A DNA stretch of 64,000 bases, taken from assembly GCA_963693305.1 (NCBI GenBank), contig OY855909.1, positions 1,090,501 through 1,154,500 of the forward strand, in the 5' to 3' direction. Each line of letters opens with the position of its first letter. Position 1 is the first letter of the stretch. The position numbers and the translations under genes were made by a program. Positions 12,027-23,849 of this stretch are shown one piece after another. The notes under the pieces are model-generated. The model ran no database searches. It was not told the origin of the DNA and worked only from the letters and a program-made list of their open reading frames with translations. The stretch is from Meandrina meandrites. Its lineage: Eukaryota; Cnidaria; Anthozoa; Scleractinia; Meandrinidae.

Positions 12027-12649
12027 GGTATCAGTATACCTCAATTGACCACTTCACGCTACTGCGGTCTAATGCGTTTTCGTGGAGGGGCTTTAAAAGT
12101 AACCCCCCCCCCCCCCCCCCCATAAAGTGTACACTTCCTGAAAGCTTAATGAATGAAGATTTCGACTACAGTTTACGAACGAATAAAAGTTTTCGAAATT
12201 TTGCGTAGCGAAGGGATGTTCACACTTTCGTCTTTATCTAGTTCGTTTACACGCCTCGATTATCGCCGCAACGAAAAGTTAACGGCACTAAACGTCCGCT
12301 TGTTGCGTTGTTTGAATAAACCGTATTCCAATCTTTTCAAGGCAACTACACTAAAAACATCACTATTGCCCCAAGAAAGATGTATAGCGAAAAATGTTCA
12401 GCCCGTGAGGTACGCTTTGGCGCTTTTTTTGATCGTTAAAGGGACCACGATTACTCGCCGTTAATTTAGCAGCCATCGAAGCAGGAAATAACTGCTTTTT
12501 CTTTCGTCGTTTCTTTCATGAAGAAAACTGGCAAGTCATTTTCTGTTTCCGTGAAGACATCAAGAATGTAACACGTAGAAATGTAGAATAAAATACAAAA
12601 ACCTAGGAGCTATTGAAAATACAAGAGAACTGGCCCCAGTTGTTCAAAA

Positions 12650-12686
<37 letters not shown>

Positions 12687-12999
12687 GTGGATAGCGAGGT
12701 TTGATTTGTCGATACTTATCCACTGGATAGCGATTTATCCGGTGGATAGCGTTATCCACCTTTTGAACAACTGGGCCCGGGAGAATTGAAGAACAATCGC
12801 GTGAAAGAAAATTAAAATTTTAGTATGCGAAGCACGCGTGATGTTTGGCGATGACAGGAATTTCTGCCTCTATTTCGGAAACCATGAATATGCTTTTGTT
12901 TACGAATCTTTTGCAAAAGAAAGAGCACAAAATTTCCTAACAGGGGATATTAAAAAAGAGAATTCGCATTTTTGAGTGAAATTGAGGTATACTGATGCC
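12027..12999. mobile_element. Non-autonomous TTAA-flanked DNA transposon, 973 bp
   Basis: The left end is TTAA (12023-12026) then GGTATCAGTATACCTCAATT. The right end is AATTGAGGTATACTGATGCC then TTAA (13000-13003). The inverted ends match over 20 bp with one mismatch. There is no transposase frame. Another MITE (12632-12778) is nested inside, and a poly-C run lies at about 12103-12121. Confidence 0.8.
12632..12778. mobile_element. Hairpin MITE nested in the TTAA element
   Basis: The arms begin GGCCCCAGTTGTTCAAAAGG and end CCTTTTGAACAACTGGGCC and are near-perfect inverted repeats of more than 60 bp. They contain GGTGGATAACGCTATCCACC and related sub-palindromes; only about 15 bases separate the arms. 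It is a foldback MITE with no coding. Confidence 0.85.
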
Positions 13000-13034
13000 T
13001 TAAATAAAAGGTAAAAAACATTTGTCATATTTTG

Positions 13035-13215
13035 CAGGTGAATAAATATATCTAAAATGGATTTTCGTTTTAAGCAAATATGATCAGATCTCTAGTGAGT
13101 GTAACTGTCTCAATCCTAGCCACTCAGCTATTGTTATTGAGACTTGGATAGGTAATGTGGCGAGAAAAGCAGCAGCTGTTGAAAATGACAACTTTTCGTT
13201 TCAAAGAGATAACGT
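13035..13215 (+). repeat. Diverged direct repeat, copy 1
   Basis: GCAGGTGAATAAATATATC and TTATTGAGACTTGGATA recur in the same order and orientation at about 18781-18945. The copies are clearly diverged. They lie just outside the arms of the large inverted repeat. Confidence 0.6.
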
Positions 13216-13477
13216 GCTTTGATGCACATCATATTATATTAACATTAGATCCTCAAATAAGTTTCGTTCTGTTTTGTTTCTTTTCTCTTGGTAGATAGGA
13301 AAAGGAACAAACGCGCAATTATTAATTCCTAATTTGGAAGTAATGCAAAAACAATCGTCTGGACGTTTTGATTTAAAAAGACTCACCCATTTACTAAAAT
13401 GCATGGGCGTCATAAATTAAGGGTTAAATAAAATCTAAGAACTTAAGAGCCAATGTTACCAACGGTCAGACAAAAGA

Positions 13478-14638
13478 CGGCAAGTGTCGAAAAATGGATT
13501 TCGCTTATATTCTTACCACAGGTAGGTCTTTGTGAGAAACAAACACCAGCATACTTAGTTTGGCTGAATATCGATTTGTTTTCGAGAAAATCGATAATCC
13601 TTGAAAACCGCCATATTGCCACTTTCGGAGCTCAAAATTTATGCCGAGTTTCGTAGCTTCGCGTGAAAAAATAAAGCACTCTGGAAGGAAAATACCGGCC
13701 AAATGTTGTAGAATGACATTAAATAAGTACGTGGAAAGCAATTTTAGTCCTTCGTGTCCTTTTATTTACAAAATATAATTAAATTTATTTGACAACCTTT
13801 TAATAGGATTCAAAATTGGTCAAACTTATCGCCTAATTTAAGTATGTGCGAAGCGAAATAATTGGTCAAAAATTCGGTATTTGCAAGTCAAAGGACTGTT
13901 CTTTACGACTTTAGAAGGATTAGCTGGGGAAATGATTTCGTGCGATGTTTTCGAATTTCGAAGTTGCCTAAAATTCGTCAATTAGTAATCGTGGAGATAC
14001 CGCCGTTTATGTAAACATTTCAAGCAAAGGTTGAGTTCTTCCCGACGCGAACTTAACTGTGTCTAATAAAAACGTAGGCATGCTTACCTTGATGTTGCTG
14101 AAGCATTTTAAGCGTTGTATTCTTCATTCACGATAAAACCCAAGCCCGCGGTGAAGTTAGTTAAACGATTTTCCTGACGCCATGTGTCATTAATTTCCTC
14201 GTCTTGAAGTGACATCTCTTTTTCATTCGTTCTTGAAAATTAAACACTCCAGTCTCAAGTGATCAAGGTAACAGCCATGCATAGTATTTTTGCTTTAAAT
14301 CAGCTTCGAACTGAGAAGCAGAGGCAGATAAACCGATTCAGTGGCAAACCGTCATTTCAAAAACCGCCATTTGTCCCGAGGCAGCTAATTTATTCACAAG
14401 GTCAATTTCACCTGAAATTGACAACCACTGCCGTGACAAAGTAAGAAGCAAGTACCGTACCTTTTTGGTATCTGGTTAAGGTATTTTGTTGTTGTTATTT
14501 AAATTTGCGCTTAAAATTACACACAGCTGGACTGAGCAGATAAAGAAATTTAAGTCAGTTCAAATAGACCACCGTTTGCAAAATGATTGCGTGTAAACGC
14601 CTTTTACTTCCGTGCCGGAAGTGCTTCGCTTTTCCTTA
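13478..14638 (+). repeat. Left arm of large inverted repeat (~1.2 kb)
   Basis: This segment is repeated in reverse complement at about 17089-18261 with very few differences. A 61-codon frame (14259-14444) is identical in the two arms. Neither arm has a recognisable gene; the shared small frames reflect the duplication. The arms are separated by about 2.45 kb. Weak similarity may extend outward to about 13440 and 18306. Confidence 0.9.
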
Positions 14639-17088
14639 TTCAATTCATATCGTTATTTTCCAAGATCTTCCTTTTTAGATTAAAGCAACAAAGAGATAAA
14701 AAAGCTTTATTGCTGCCGTTTGATCACTCTACAGTCAATACTCAGGAATCATCCCGTGGAGTCCAGCCTGAATAAGTTTCAATAGGGGGATGCAGTGGGA
14801 GGGTACCCAACATCAACACCCTGGTCATTAGCCTTGTAATTCAGTGATGCACCATAGATGCGAAACACTTTAAATAACGAATACTTGTAGTCTGTGAGTC
14901 GGGAGTTGACATATTTCACGTTAGACGAATTGTCACTGACTCTTTTTACATTGTTTCGTAGACGTTTCGGCTATAAATACTTAAGCCTAATAAATGCGAG
15001 TTCGTTGTTACGCGCTATTTGGATGTATCGCGAGGGTTGCGCGGGTGACCATAAGCGCTAATGGGGATACGAAATTGGTTCAAGTCCTGAGAAGGGCAAT
15101 GTGTTAAGTCGTAACAGCGATATTTTTCACTTCAACAATAACTGTGGCAAACATAAGTGCAAAACGACAAGACGATGACCTTGTATGCAACAAAGTTAGA
15201 GCATGGTGCTGGGAACGTTTCCAGTAAAATATTTAAGATCCTGCCTGATATGCGAGACTTTTGCAACTCACTGGAAATGGATGTGTTCACTCTTTCAGGC
15301 AAGCGAAAGCAACCATTAATTCAGCTACAAGACACTGACAAGAGAATTTTGTAGTCAGATGTAGTCAGTGCAAAGGAAATAAATGAGGTAAATTCAGGCC
15401 CTTAGGGTGGATTCTGTTGAGGGGGGTTCTTTTATGTTTTGGGAGGTATTTTAGCGCCGGAGGCGCTTGCACGAGTTCCGAAGCAACGAGCCTCTGGGGG
15501 GTCTTCGTGCTTGCCCTCCCAGAAAATTTTGCAAATTTAGGTTCTCTCAAGTGCCATTTCCTGCATTTTGACATCATTTCTGAGGTGGGATGCATTTTCA
15601 TCTACATTTATTAAGTTGATAAAATCTTGTAAGACATCACATGAACTATAAATAAAAGCCACAATAAATACAAAATATGTACATATGCATAAATTACATA
15701 AAAGTGATATGTCAAAATAGCAGGATTAATTAAATAATAATTCTTAATTATTAATATTTGCCTTTAATATTAGCTCTTTGGAAAGTAATTTTCATTCTAA
15801 AAAAATTCTGAAATGTTCAGAAATGAGTGTGTGCGTTCAGACAGTTTTAAAAACACAAATATTGAAATAACATGCAGGGTGGATGGGTGGACAAGAAATC
15901 GAAAGAATGATGAATTATGATGAATTATTTGAAAACGATTAACCAATCCTAAAGATTAGAACTTCTTACTATAGTGCCAAACTGTTGCGGCTTTCTCCTA
16001 TAATCCTGGCAAGGAAGGTAGTCGTCCGTGTAATCGGCCGGTCATAGTCTTTTGATTGTTTTGTGTAATTTTTTATCTTTTCAACCCCCCCACCGTACGG
16101 GATTGGAATCAGATTCCCAAGCAGTCTTTTATACCCGGCAATTTTTAGGAGTATAATAAATTATTTGGCTGGTGATTGACCTTAGTGAAATCAGTGCAAG
16201 AATTAGCACAAAAGACGTCTATCTATGTAATGAGCAATGCCAAGGAACCAAAACGCGTTTGGTTATAAATGATAGCATTTTGTTGTCGAGTTTTTGTATT
16301 TATGCTAATGACTATTTCAGTCGTGAAGTAAGCAAAACCTATTTAATATGCCGGCCCACCTGATCGGAACAGCTATAGCCCAGATCATTATTTCCTGTGA
16401 TACCAAAAGAAACACTACTGTTTTACTAGCTACTCTGGCAAAGGTGTGTAATATAATGCTAGTAGCACGGTAAAAATACCAAGTTGAGGTATTCTAGAGT
16501 AAAACGTCGTTGCGTTTTTTGAAACGTCGTGTGAATATAGAATGGTATTTATTTGCACATGAGCTGGCATCACCACACGTCCAGCGAGTGGGGGTATTTA
16601 ATGACATTCAATGTTCATGTTTCCCGATTCTCTGGGTGAAATATAATATAGAATAGTTGACTCACTTAAATCCGTTTTACAGCGGGTGATTATGACCACT
16701 ATGGGTATTTGTTTTGCTGACAGCCTAGAACAAATCAACGTGCTATGAAATGTGAAATGAAACTTGCCGTGACTAATGCACTCTTTTTAGGTAATTGTTG
16801 TCTAAACGTTATGTCAACGCAATACTATTTTCGTAAGTCAGGAGGCGAGGCAACTACCGCACACCGCAGCTCAGGCGGGGACACCTTCTCCACCGCTAAC
16901 CACCCCCCCACCCCACCCCCCCCCCCCCTTCCCCCAATTCGATCTTATTCAGGCTGGATTCTACAGGATGATCCTTGAGTATTGACGGACGGCCGATCTA
17001 ACGGCAACAATAAGACTTTTATTTTATCTCTTTCTGCGTTTCAACTTAAAGGAAGTGCCATGATATGAATTTTAAAAGTGAGGAAAAG
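14639..17088. other. Spacer of the large inverted repeat; no gene seen
   Basis: AT-rich DNA with stops in all frames. A more GC-rich stretch at about 15400-15600 and a poly-C run at 16902-16935 look like decayed repeats. No transposase, RT or host gene is recognised. Confidence 0.5.
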
Positions 17089-18261
17089 CGAAGCAACTCA
17101 ACAGAAGAACTTCCGGCCCGGAAATAAAAGGCGTTTACACGCAACCATTTAACAACTTTTGCAAACGGTGGTTTATTTGAACTGATTGAAATTTCTTTAT
17201 CTGCTCAGTCCAGCTGTGTGTCATTGCAAGCTCAAATTTAAATAACAACAAAAAAATACCTTAACCAGATACCAAAAAGGTACGGTACTTGCTTCTTACT
17301 TTGTCACGGCAGTGGTTGTCAATTTCAGGTGAAATTGACCTTGTGAATAAATTAGCTGCCTCGGGACAAATGGCGGTTTTTGAAATGACGGTTTGCCACT
17401 GAATCGGTTTATCTGCCTCTGCTTCTCAGTTCGAAGCTGATTTAAAGCAAAAATACTATGCATGGCTGTTACCTTGATCACTTGAGACTGGAGTGTTTAA
17501 TTTTCAAGAACGAATGAAAAAGAGATGTCACTTCAAGACGAGGAAATTAATGACTTTTTGCGTCAGGAAAATCGTTTAACTAACTTCACCGCGGGCTTGG
17601 GTTTTATCGTGAATGAAGAATACAACGCTTAAAATGCTTCAGCAACATCAAGGTAAGCATGCCTACGTTTTTATTAGACACAGTTAAGTTCGCGTCGGGA
17701 AGAACTCAACCTTTGCTTGAAATGTTTACATAAACGGCGGTATCTCCACGATTACTAATTGACGAATTTTAGGCAACTTCGAAATTCGAAAACATCGCAC
17801 GAAATCATTTCCCCAGCTAATCCTTCTAAAGTCGTAAAGAACAGTCCTTTGACTTGCAAATACCGAATTTTTGACCAATTATTTCGCTTCGCACATACTT
17901 AAATTAGGCGATAAGTTTGACCAATTTTGAACCCTATTAAAAGGTTGTCAAATAAATTTAATTATATTTTGTAAATAAAAGGACACGAAGGACTAAAATT
18001 GCTTTCCACGTACTTATTTGATGTCATTCTACAACATTTGGCCGGTATTTTCCTTCCAGAGTGCTTTATTTTTTCACGCGAAGCTACGAAACTCGGCATA
18101 AATTTTGAGCTCCGAAAGTGGCAATATGGCGGTTTTCAAAGATTATCGATTTTCTCGAAAACAAATCGATATTCAGCCAAACTAAGTATGCTGGTGTTTG
18201 TTTCTCACAAAGACCTACCTGTGGTAAGAATATAAGCGAAATCCATTTTTCGGCACTTGCC
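17089..18261 (-). repeat. Right arm of large inverted repeat
   Basis: Reverse complement of 13478-14638. Small indels exist, for example in the ATTAATGACTTTTTGCGTCA region near 17550, so the arms are close but not identical. Confidence 0.9.
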
Positions 18262-18780
18262 AAAAATTTTCGATATTGTTTGATTCTTGTGAACATGTGC
18301 TCTTAACTAATAAAAGAACAGAAGTATGGCAGAAATGACGATTTCTTCCAATAGCTCTATCAAGATATGGTAAAACTAATATTCGCTTTTTATGTTGAGA
18401 GAAAGTTATATTTCTTACCTTGTCAAATCGTAGATACTCAGGATTTATCGGGATAACAACTGACTGAAGAACACGAACGACTCCCGCCTGATATTCTTTG
18501 CGTGATCTTATTGGTTAAAAAGAAGTGATTGATGTTTAATTGTTAGAGAGTGACCCCGCCTATGGACAAACAGCTTGATGACAGACGGCGATTAACCAAT
18601 AATACACATCGCAATGTCTTTGGAATAATCCTTTTTATCACTAGCATCGTTTATTTATTGATGCAATTAATTTAGTGTGCTCTCGTCTTAAGTAAATCTT
18701 TCGAAAATATGACAAAATCTTAATTGAAATTTTGGTTGGGAAAATTAAAGATTAACTCTTGTTAACGTTTGTCGTGCTCG

Positions 18781-18945
18781 GCAGGTGAATAAATGTATCG
18801 AAAATCGATTCCTGTCAATTTAACAGATAGGATCAACTGTCTTAATGCCACTCGACCAGTTCTTGTTATTGAGACTGGATACATAGAACATTGATTTTAA
18901 CTATGTTGTGAGACAGGCAGCGATGTTTAAAATGACAGTCCAAAA
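18781..18945 (+). repeat. Diverged direct repeat, copy 2
   Basis: Same order as copy 1 at 13035-13215: GCAGGTGAATAAATGTATC, then TTATTGAGACTGGATAC, then AAAATGACA. Confidence 0.6.
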
Positions 18946-19904
18946 CTGATCGTAACACTAAATGAGTAAAAACGTTTGAAAAAAAATTGAAATTTAACCA
19001 GAAAAATTCAAATAAAAGGGAAAATAGGGCCATTATAGGGCCGGAAAAAAGGAAAAGGTATACTTTATTTAATATTATAAAATTGCCAGCCGAATTCTTC
19101 CAGATCCTCCTGACTACACTGTCAGATGGGTGAATAAGAGTTGTTCGTTAAGGCTCCTTTTCTGGCTCTGTTAAGTTTATTACAATGTACTTTCAATTAA
19201 CCGAGCCTTCGAACCAGCAAAATTGATGTTACCCTAAACGCATATAGAATTCTTCAAAATTAACATTGGCCTAGCATTGCCACTAGCTAATACTTCGTTC
19301 CAGTGCTAGGAGGGTCGTGGCCCTCTCGTCGGTTCCCGTATTGCTCTTGAAGGACTTGTGTTACTTTCGAACCGAATTGCGGGATGCATGCATGGTTTTA
19401 GTTTAGTTCCTGTCCAGATCTGCTGTTCAAGCGATGGACTCCTTTCTAAACAAAGTTAAGGCTTCACCAAAGCGAACCAGTCGATCTTTGAACTAGATAC
19501 GAGCCCGTGCAATGTCTGTGCTCTTTTTTCTCAAGTTAGCGGCATCTCCTCTCTAAACTGAAGTTAATCTCTCGCGTTCGTAGCCATCTTGTGTGCGCGT
19601 CAACAATCATGCCGGTCGGGTTTGCCAAAGCTCTTTAATAATAAGATTTGGCCTTTCTCACACACTAGACACGTCTGAAGCATCTCCAGTAAATTTAATT
19701 CACTAAAATTAATCTATCTTCGGAAATCACGTGCCTCTTTTGACCGCATCGGCAAGAAAAGTCAGATCTGAACCTAGGTGTGATGGTGGCTAACGGTACA
19801 AAAAAAATCACTTTATTTAAGTGTCAGAGTATTTAGCACTGTTGTACTAATTGTGGAAACTGTAAATAAGGAAACAAATATTACAAATAGAACAGAAATT
19901 TGTT

Positions 19905-20055
19905 AAGAACCCCAACTGGTAGGAGGCTGAGCAGCTGGCTACTTACAAAGCGTGGAGGAGTTGAATTTGGGACCACCGAAGACAAATCCATCTAGTGGCA
20001 AGACCTTTGGATTACAAGTCCAGCGCCCTAACCACTAGGCCACGCTGCCTCCTCA
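19905..20055 (-). mobile_element. tRNA-derived SINE fragment
   Basis: On the minus strand the head reads GGCAGCGTGGCCTAGTGGTT, box-A-like, followed by AGGGCGCTGGACTTGTAATC like a tRNA anticodon region. A degenerate box B (GGTGGTCCCAAATTCAAC) follows. The body ends near 19905. Confidence 0.6.
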
Positions 20056-20059
20056 GAGG

Positions 20060-23000
20060 CAAGGGAGGTTTGTTTGGGCCACGTAAATGGTAAGGATTCA
20101 ATGGGTCGATTGCCTGGATTCACTGGCTGACTCGTGCTGAGTTTACATGAGGTAGCTAGCGCAGCTTGCTTCCCTGATGGGTACACTTAATTCTTTCCCG
20201 ATACTGCTTTTATTTGGTTCGGTAGAGATGTGAATGAATTTCTGAATTAAGTTCAGTTTCTGTCTCTTGGGAAGCAACAGGGCTTGGCAGTGGCATAACA
20301 TACAATGAACAGATAGCCTATCGCTAGAAGAGCTAAACGATGAGAACTACATGACGAGACTTTATGAATACCTCCACTAATTCCTGTATTTGAATTCAAA
20401 GCTCCATAATTTACGGTAGCATCACTGATCCTTTGTAGTGCGTAAAGAGGACAGTCCTTGAAGTTGGTCTTTTCAGTAATAGCTGAATGAGTATTGTCGT
20501 CTGCGGTATCTGCTCTTCAACTTTGGGTATGGGTGTCTACTCGGTTTTGCCTGCTTCCGCCTTTTGGTTCACTCCTTACTTTTTCTTCCTCCGTTGTAAG
20601 CTCAACTGTAGCCAATTTGCAACATTCCCATCCTCTGAGACCGCTCGATCTTCTTCTCAATCTGTGCTCTTCAATTTCGAGCCCTTTTTTCTTAAATTTT
20701 GCTTCTTCCTTTTCCAAACCATCTATCCGTGATTTCTGTCTTAATTGCTGACAAAGAAAGCGAGACCTACTTCTTCGGATAGCTCGCCAGCCCGGGCTCG
20801 CCAGGGACCCAATTCAATTGCAAGGAGTTGTGGTTCACTATAGGGCTTCTCTCTTCCCGTAGAAGCTTCCTCCGTCCTTCTGACAATGCGCGCCTCGACG
20901 CTTTTGGCATCTCGTTCAATAGTCCGGTACAGTGTTCAGCTCAAAAATAGCAGGCACGCGCGTATATTTCAAGGAAGAAAAATTCACGGAGTGTACATGT
21001 GCAACTATAGATTGATATATAATCTCTTCCAAGCCATTGAAAGAAAATTGAGAATGATGCTTTTACAGAAATCATTATTTAAGTCGCTGAACCGAGCGAT
21101 GTAAAACAAATTCAAACAGCTATATATACGGTTGCCAAGGTCTTATTTGCATAATACATGTTTTTGGCGCGACTTATGGAACTTTATAAATGTGAGAATG
21201 TGTTTCCTGAAAGCAATGAGCGTAAGAGAAAAACAAAAGAATCAGTCTAAACTTACCTCCGCTCTTGTTATTTTACTTCAGTCTGTGCACTGAAGGAATT
21301 CTGTTATACCGTTTGTTTTATTTTAGCGGAAGACGTTCGTGTGGACCAGCTATATGGGGTATTTTTGTAAACAATTTCGACACGAAAACTTTGACTATTG
21401 AACATGTTTCACTCTTTGTTTTGCTTTGTTTGTTTTTTTGACCCCGTCAAGGGTCAATAACTGTCCTCTTATTTTTCATTTAATTTGATATTTTTTCTGC
21501 TAGGTTGGGAAGAAAACATTTATTGGTCGCGTTTCGTTGTTGTAATCCACGCCGCCGTTCACAAATCAATGAACTGCTCACTTTCACGTGCAAGCTCGCA
21601 AGTACTTTCGCCTCGTTTGATTATCCTTCAGTTTGTGCGGAGTCCTGTTTGGGTTTCTATATTGCCATTGTTAGCTGTCATTTGTTATTCAAGTTAACGT
21701 TGTGCCAGTCGTTTTATCAGAAGAAGGAAAACACTGAAGGCCACCTAGGAACAATTATTAAACTACTCTACATGTCATGTATGGGGAATACAGAGTTGTT
21801 GTTGTTTTCGGAGAGAAAATATGTACCAGTTAGTTTTAGTGCAAAAATAAAAGAGCACCTTGGTTGAATAATCACATTTCGTAAACATGTCATGTCAAAA
21901 TTTCAACTCATAAAACTGCTCGCGCAAGCTTTAAATCGCGGAAAACCGCAAGAAAACATACTTTAACAATGCAGAAATATCTCTACTTCATTTTATTACA
22001 AATACACTGCCGTAAACGCCGAGTTTAGGAACGTAAACATTTACAAAAGCAATTAGTGAAGAAATTTGAATAAACTCGAATCCCGATCTCTCGAATCTTC
22101 AGGGGAATCGAAACGTGCTTCGAGAAATCAGGGGAGAAATTACAAAGAAGCTATATAAGGGAAACAAAAAATTGTTTCGCGAAATCGGGAGTTTCGATAA
22201 ACCGAGGGTGCGAGGAATCGGGATTCTGCGGTAATTATATTGGCAAGCTGTGTCCACACAAACAAAACTCGCAGGAGAAAGCAAACAGGTCTGTTCACCT
22301 GTTGACTGTAAAGCTTTCTTTGTCTTCGTTTCACGTGCTAATGTGGGTGTAAAACCCCACTGCACAAGCAGACAAATGAGGATAAGGCACCCAGCACCCT
22401 GTTGCCCAATCTCTCCCAAGGAAAGTTTCAACTTGCCGGCAAATGTAAAGAGTAGTACTTAATAACGTGAAAACATAGTTTATTCTCTTTGTGCATACAT
22501 CAGTTTCTTCCACCTATATTTAGAATTTTTAAAAATACTTTAATCTCAGTACCAAATAAGCACAAAAAAACGCTTGCTGTTTTTATGGCAACCTGTATAT
22601 AAGTGTATTAAATACGTGTTTGTGTAACATGTGGTTAACCCTCCAGTTCCGAGTCAGAAATCAAAACATTTATTCTCGACCAATTTACCGCAAATCGCTT
22701 TTGTTAGTTAGGAGAATCTTGCGGTTCATCAAGGCAGCAATCACTCTTGATGATTGACTTAATTCTCCTAACTTAGGTTGCCTGACAATGTGTTGATACT
22801 GATGGGATAAATTTGATTTCAATCATTCACGAGTTAATTGTAAAAAGAACGAGATATAAACTGGAACGTTAAGGATTTCTCTCTTTACAAATAGCACAAC
22901 AAAGTGCTTTACTAAAATGTAATTCCAAAATACTGCAAACGCCGGGGTTAGCGACGCAAAGGATCACATTTATTAAAAACTGTCATTTACTGAAAATAGA

Positions 23001-23849
23001 TCAATATTGTTTTCATATCATAGGTACATATGAAATCGAAAATCTCGTTCCCAATCAGCTTTTCAGAAGAAGAAGAAGAAGAAGATTGGGAAGGAGTTCA
23101 GGAAATCGCGAGTGGAACTTGTAATCATGGTATACTGTATGAGCAGTAATTTAAAGTTTCTAAAACCTAAAATAATGAGCCTTAGGCGAAAAGCAATTTG
23201 CAACACTGGCGAGATTTCTTTTTTTTTCTTACACGATTCAACAAAGGTCGAGATATTTTGTTTGGTGACCACGTTTGATCAGTTTGTGTCACAGCAATCA
23301 AATATACACTCAGCAAGTAAAGCAAATGGCTGGTAACAAAAAAGCTTAAAAAGCATACTTGTAAAACAACTGTGAACTATTGATAATTAGCTAGCATAAA
23401 AACTTAAAATGAAAACAAATTAAACAAATTAAAAACAAACTGAATTGATCAGGGCAAGCTTTTAACAAAACCAAGTGGCAATTTCCCTTGAGCAGTTCAT
23501 GCATTCTTATTCGTTATTGTACTCTGTTAGCTAATTTAACCAGTTTTAGACCACAATATGCACAATGAACTTCATAATTATCATGCATTTATACTGTTCA
23601 AAAAGTTCAAAACATTATAAGAAGTTAATGGTGGTCAGTTTCAGTCTTTTTCTAGTGATGCATAACCTTTACCATAATCCTGAGGTAATTATAAAATGAA
23701 ACATCCATTTGTTGATGACTTTTGATATTCTCAACACCTGCTTACTTGACAATTGTAGTCTATATGTATCGCGAAAACAGATATCCGTAGCTCCTGGGCA
23801 TGAGAGGATCAGTTGAGCACGCCGGATGCTAGCAGACATTTGGCATTTG
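20060..23849. other. No supported gene
   Basis: Open frames are short and overlap on both strands without splice logic. About 21990-22235 has a recurring CGAATCCCGAT / GAAATCGGGAG pattern, and about 22880-22990 resembles 21990-22060, suggesting decayed repeats. A small hairpin (AGTTAGGAGAAT at 22707, ATTCTCCTAACT at 22762) is also present. Confidence 0.45.

Noticed and set aside
12153..12464. 103-codon ORF
   Set aside because: It lies wholly inside the 973-bp TTAA-flanked element, has no domain, and its composition matches the surrounding repeat.
20487..20751. Overlapping 81- and 85-codon ORFs
   Set aside because: Pyrimidine-rich low-complexity sequence open in several frames and on both strands; no domain or splice context.
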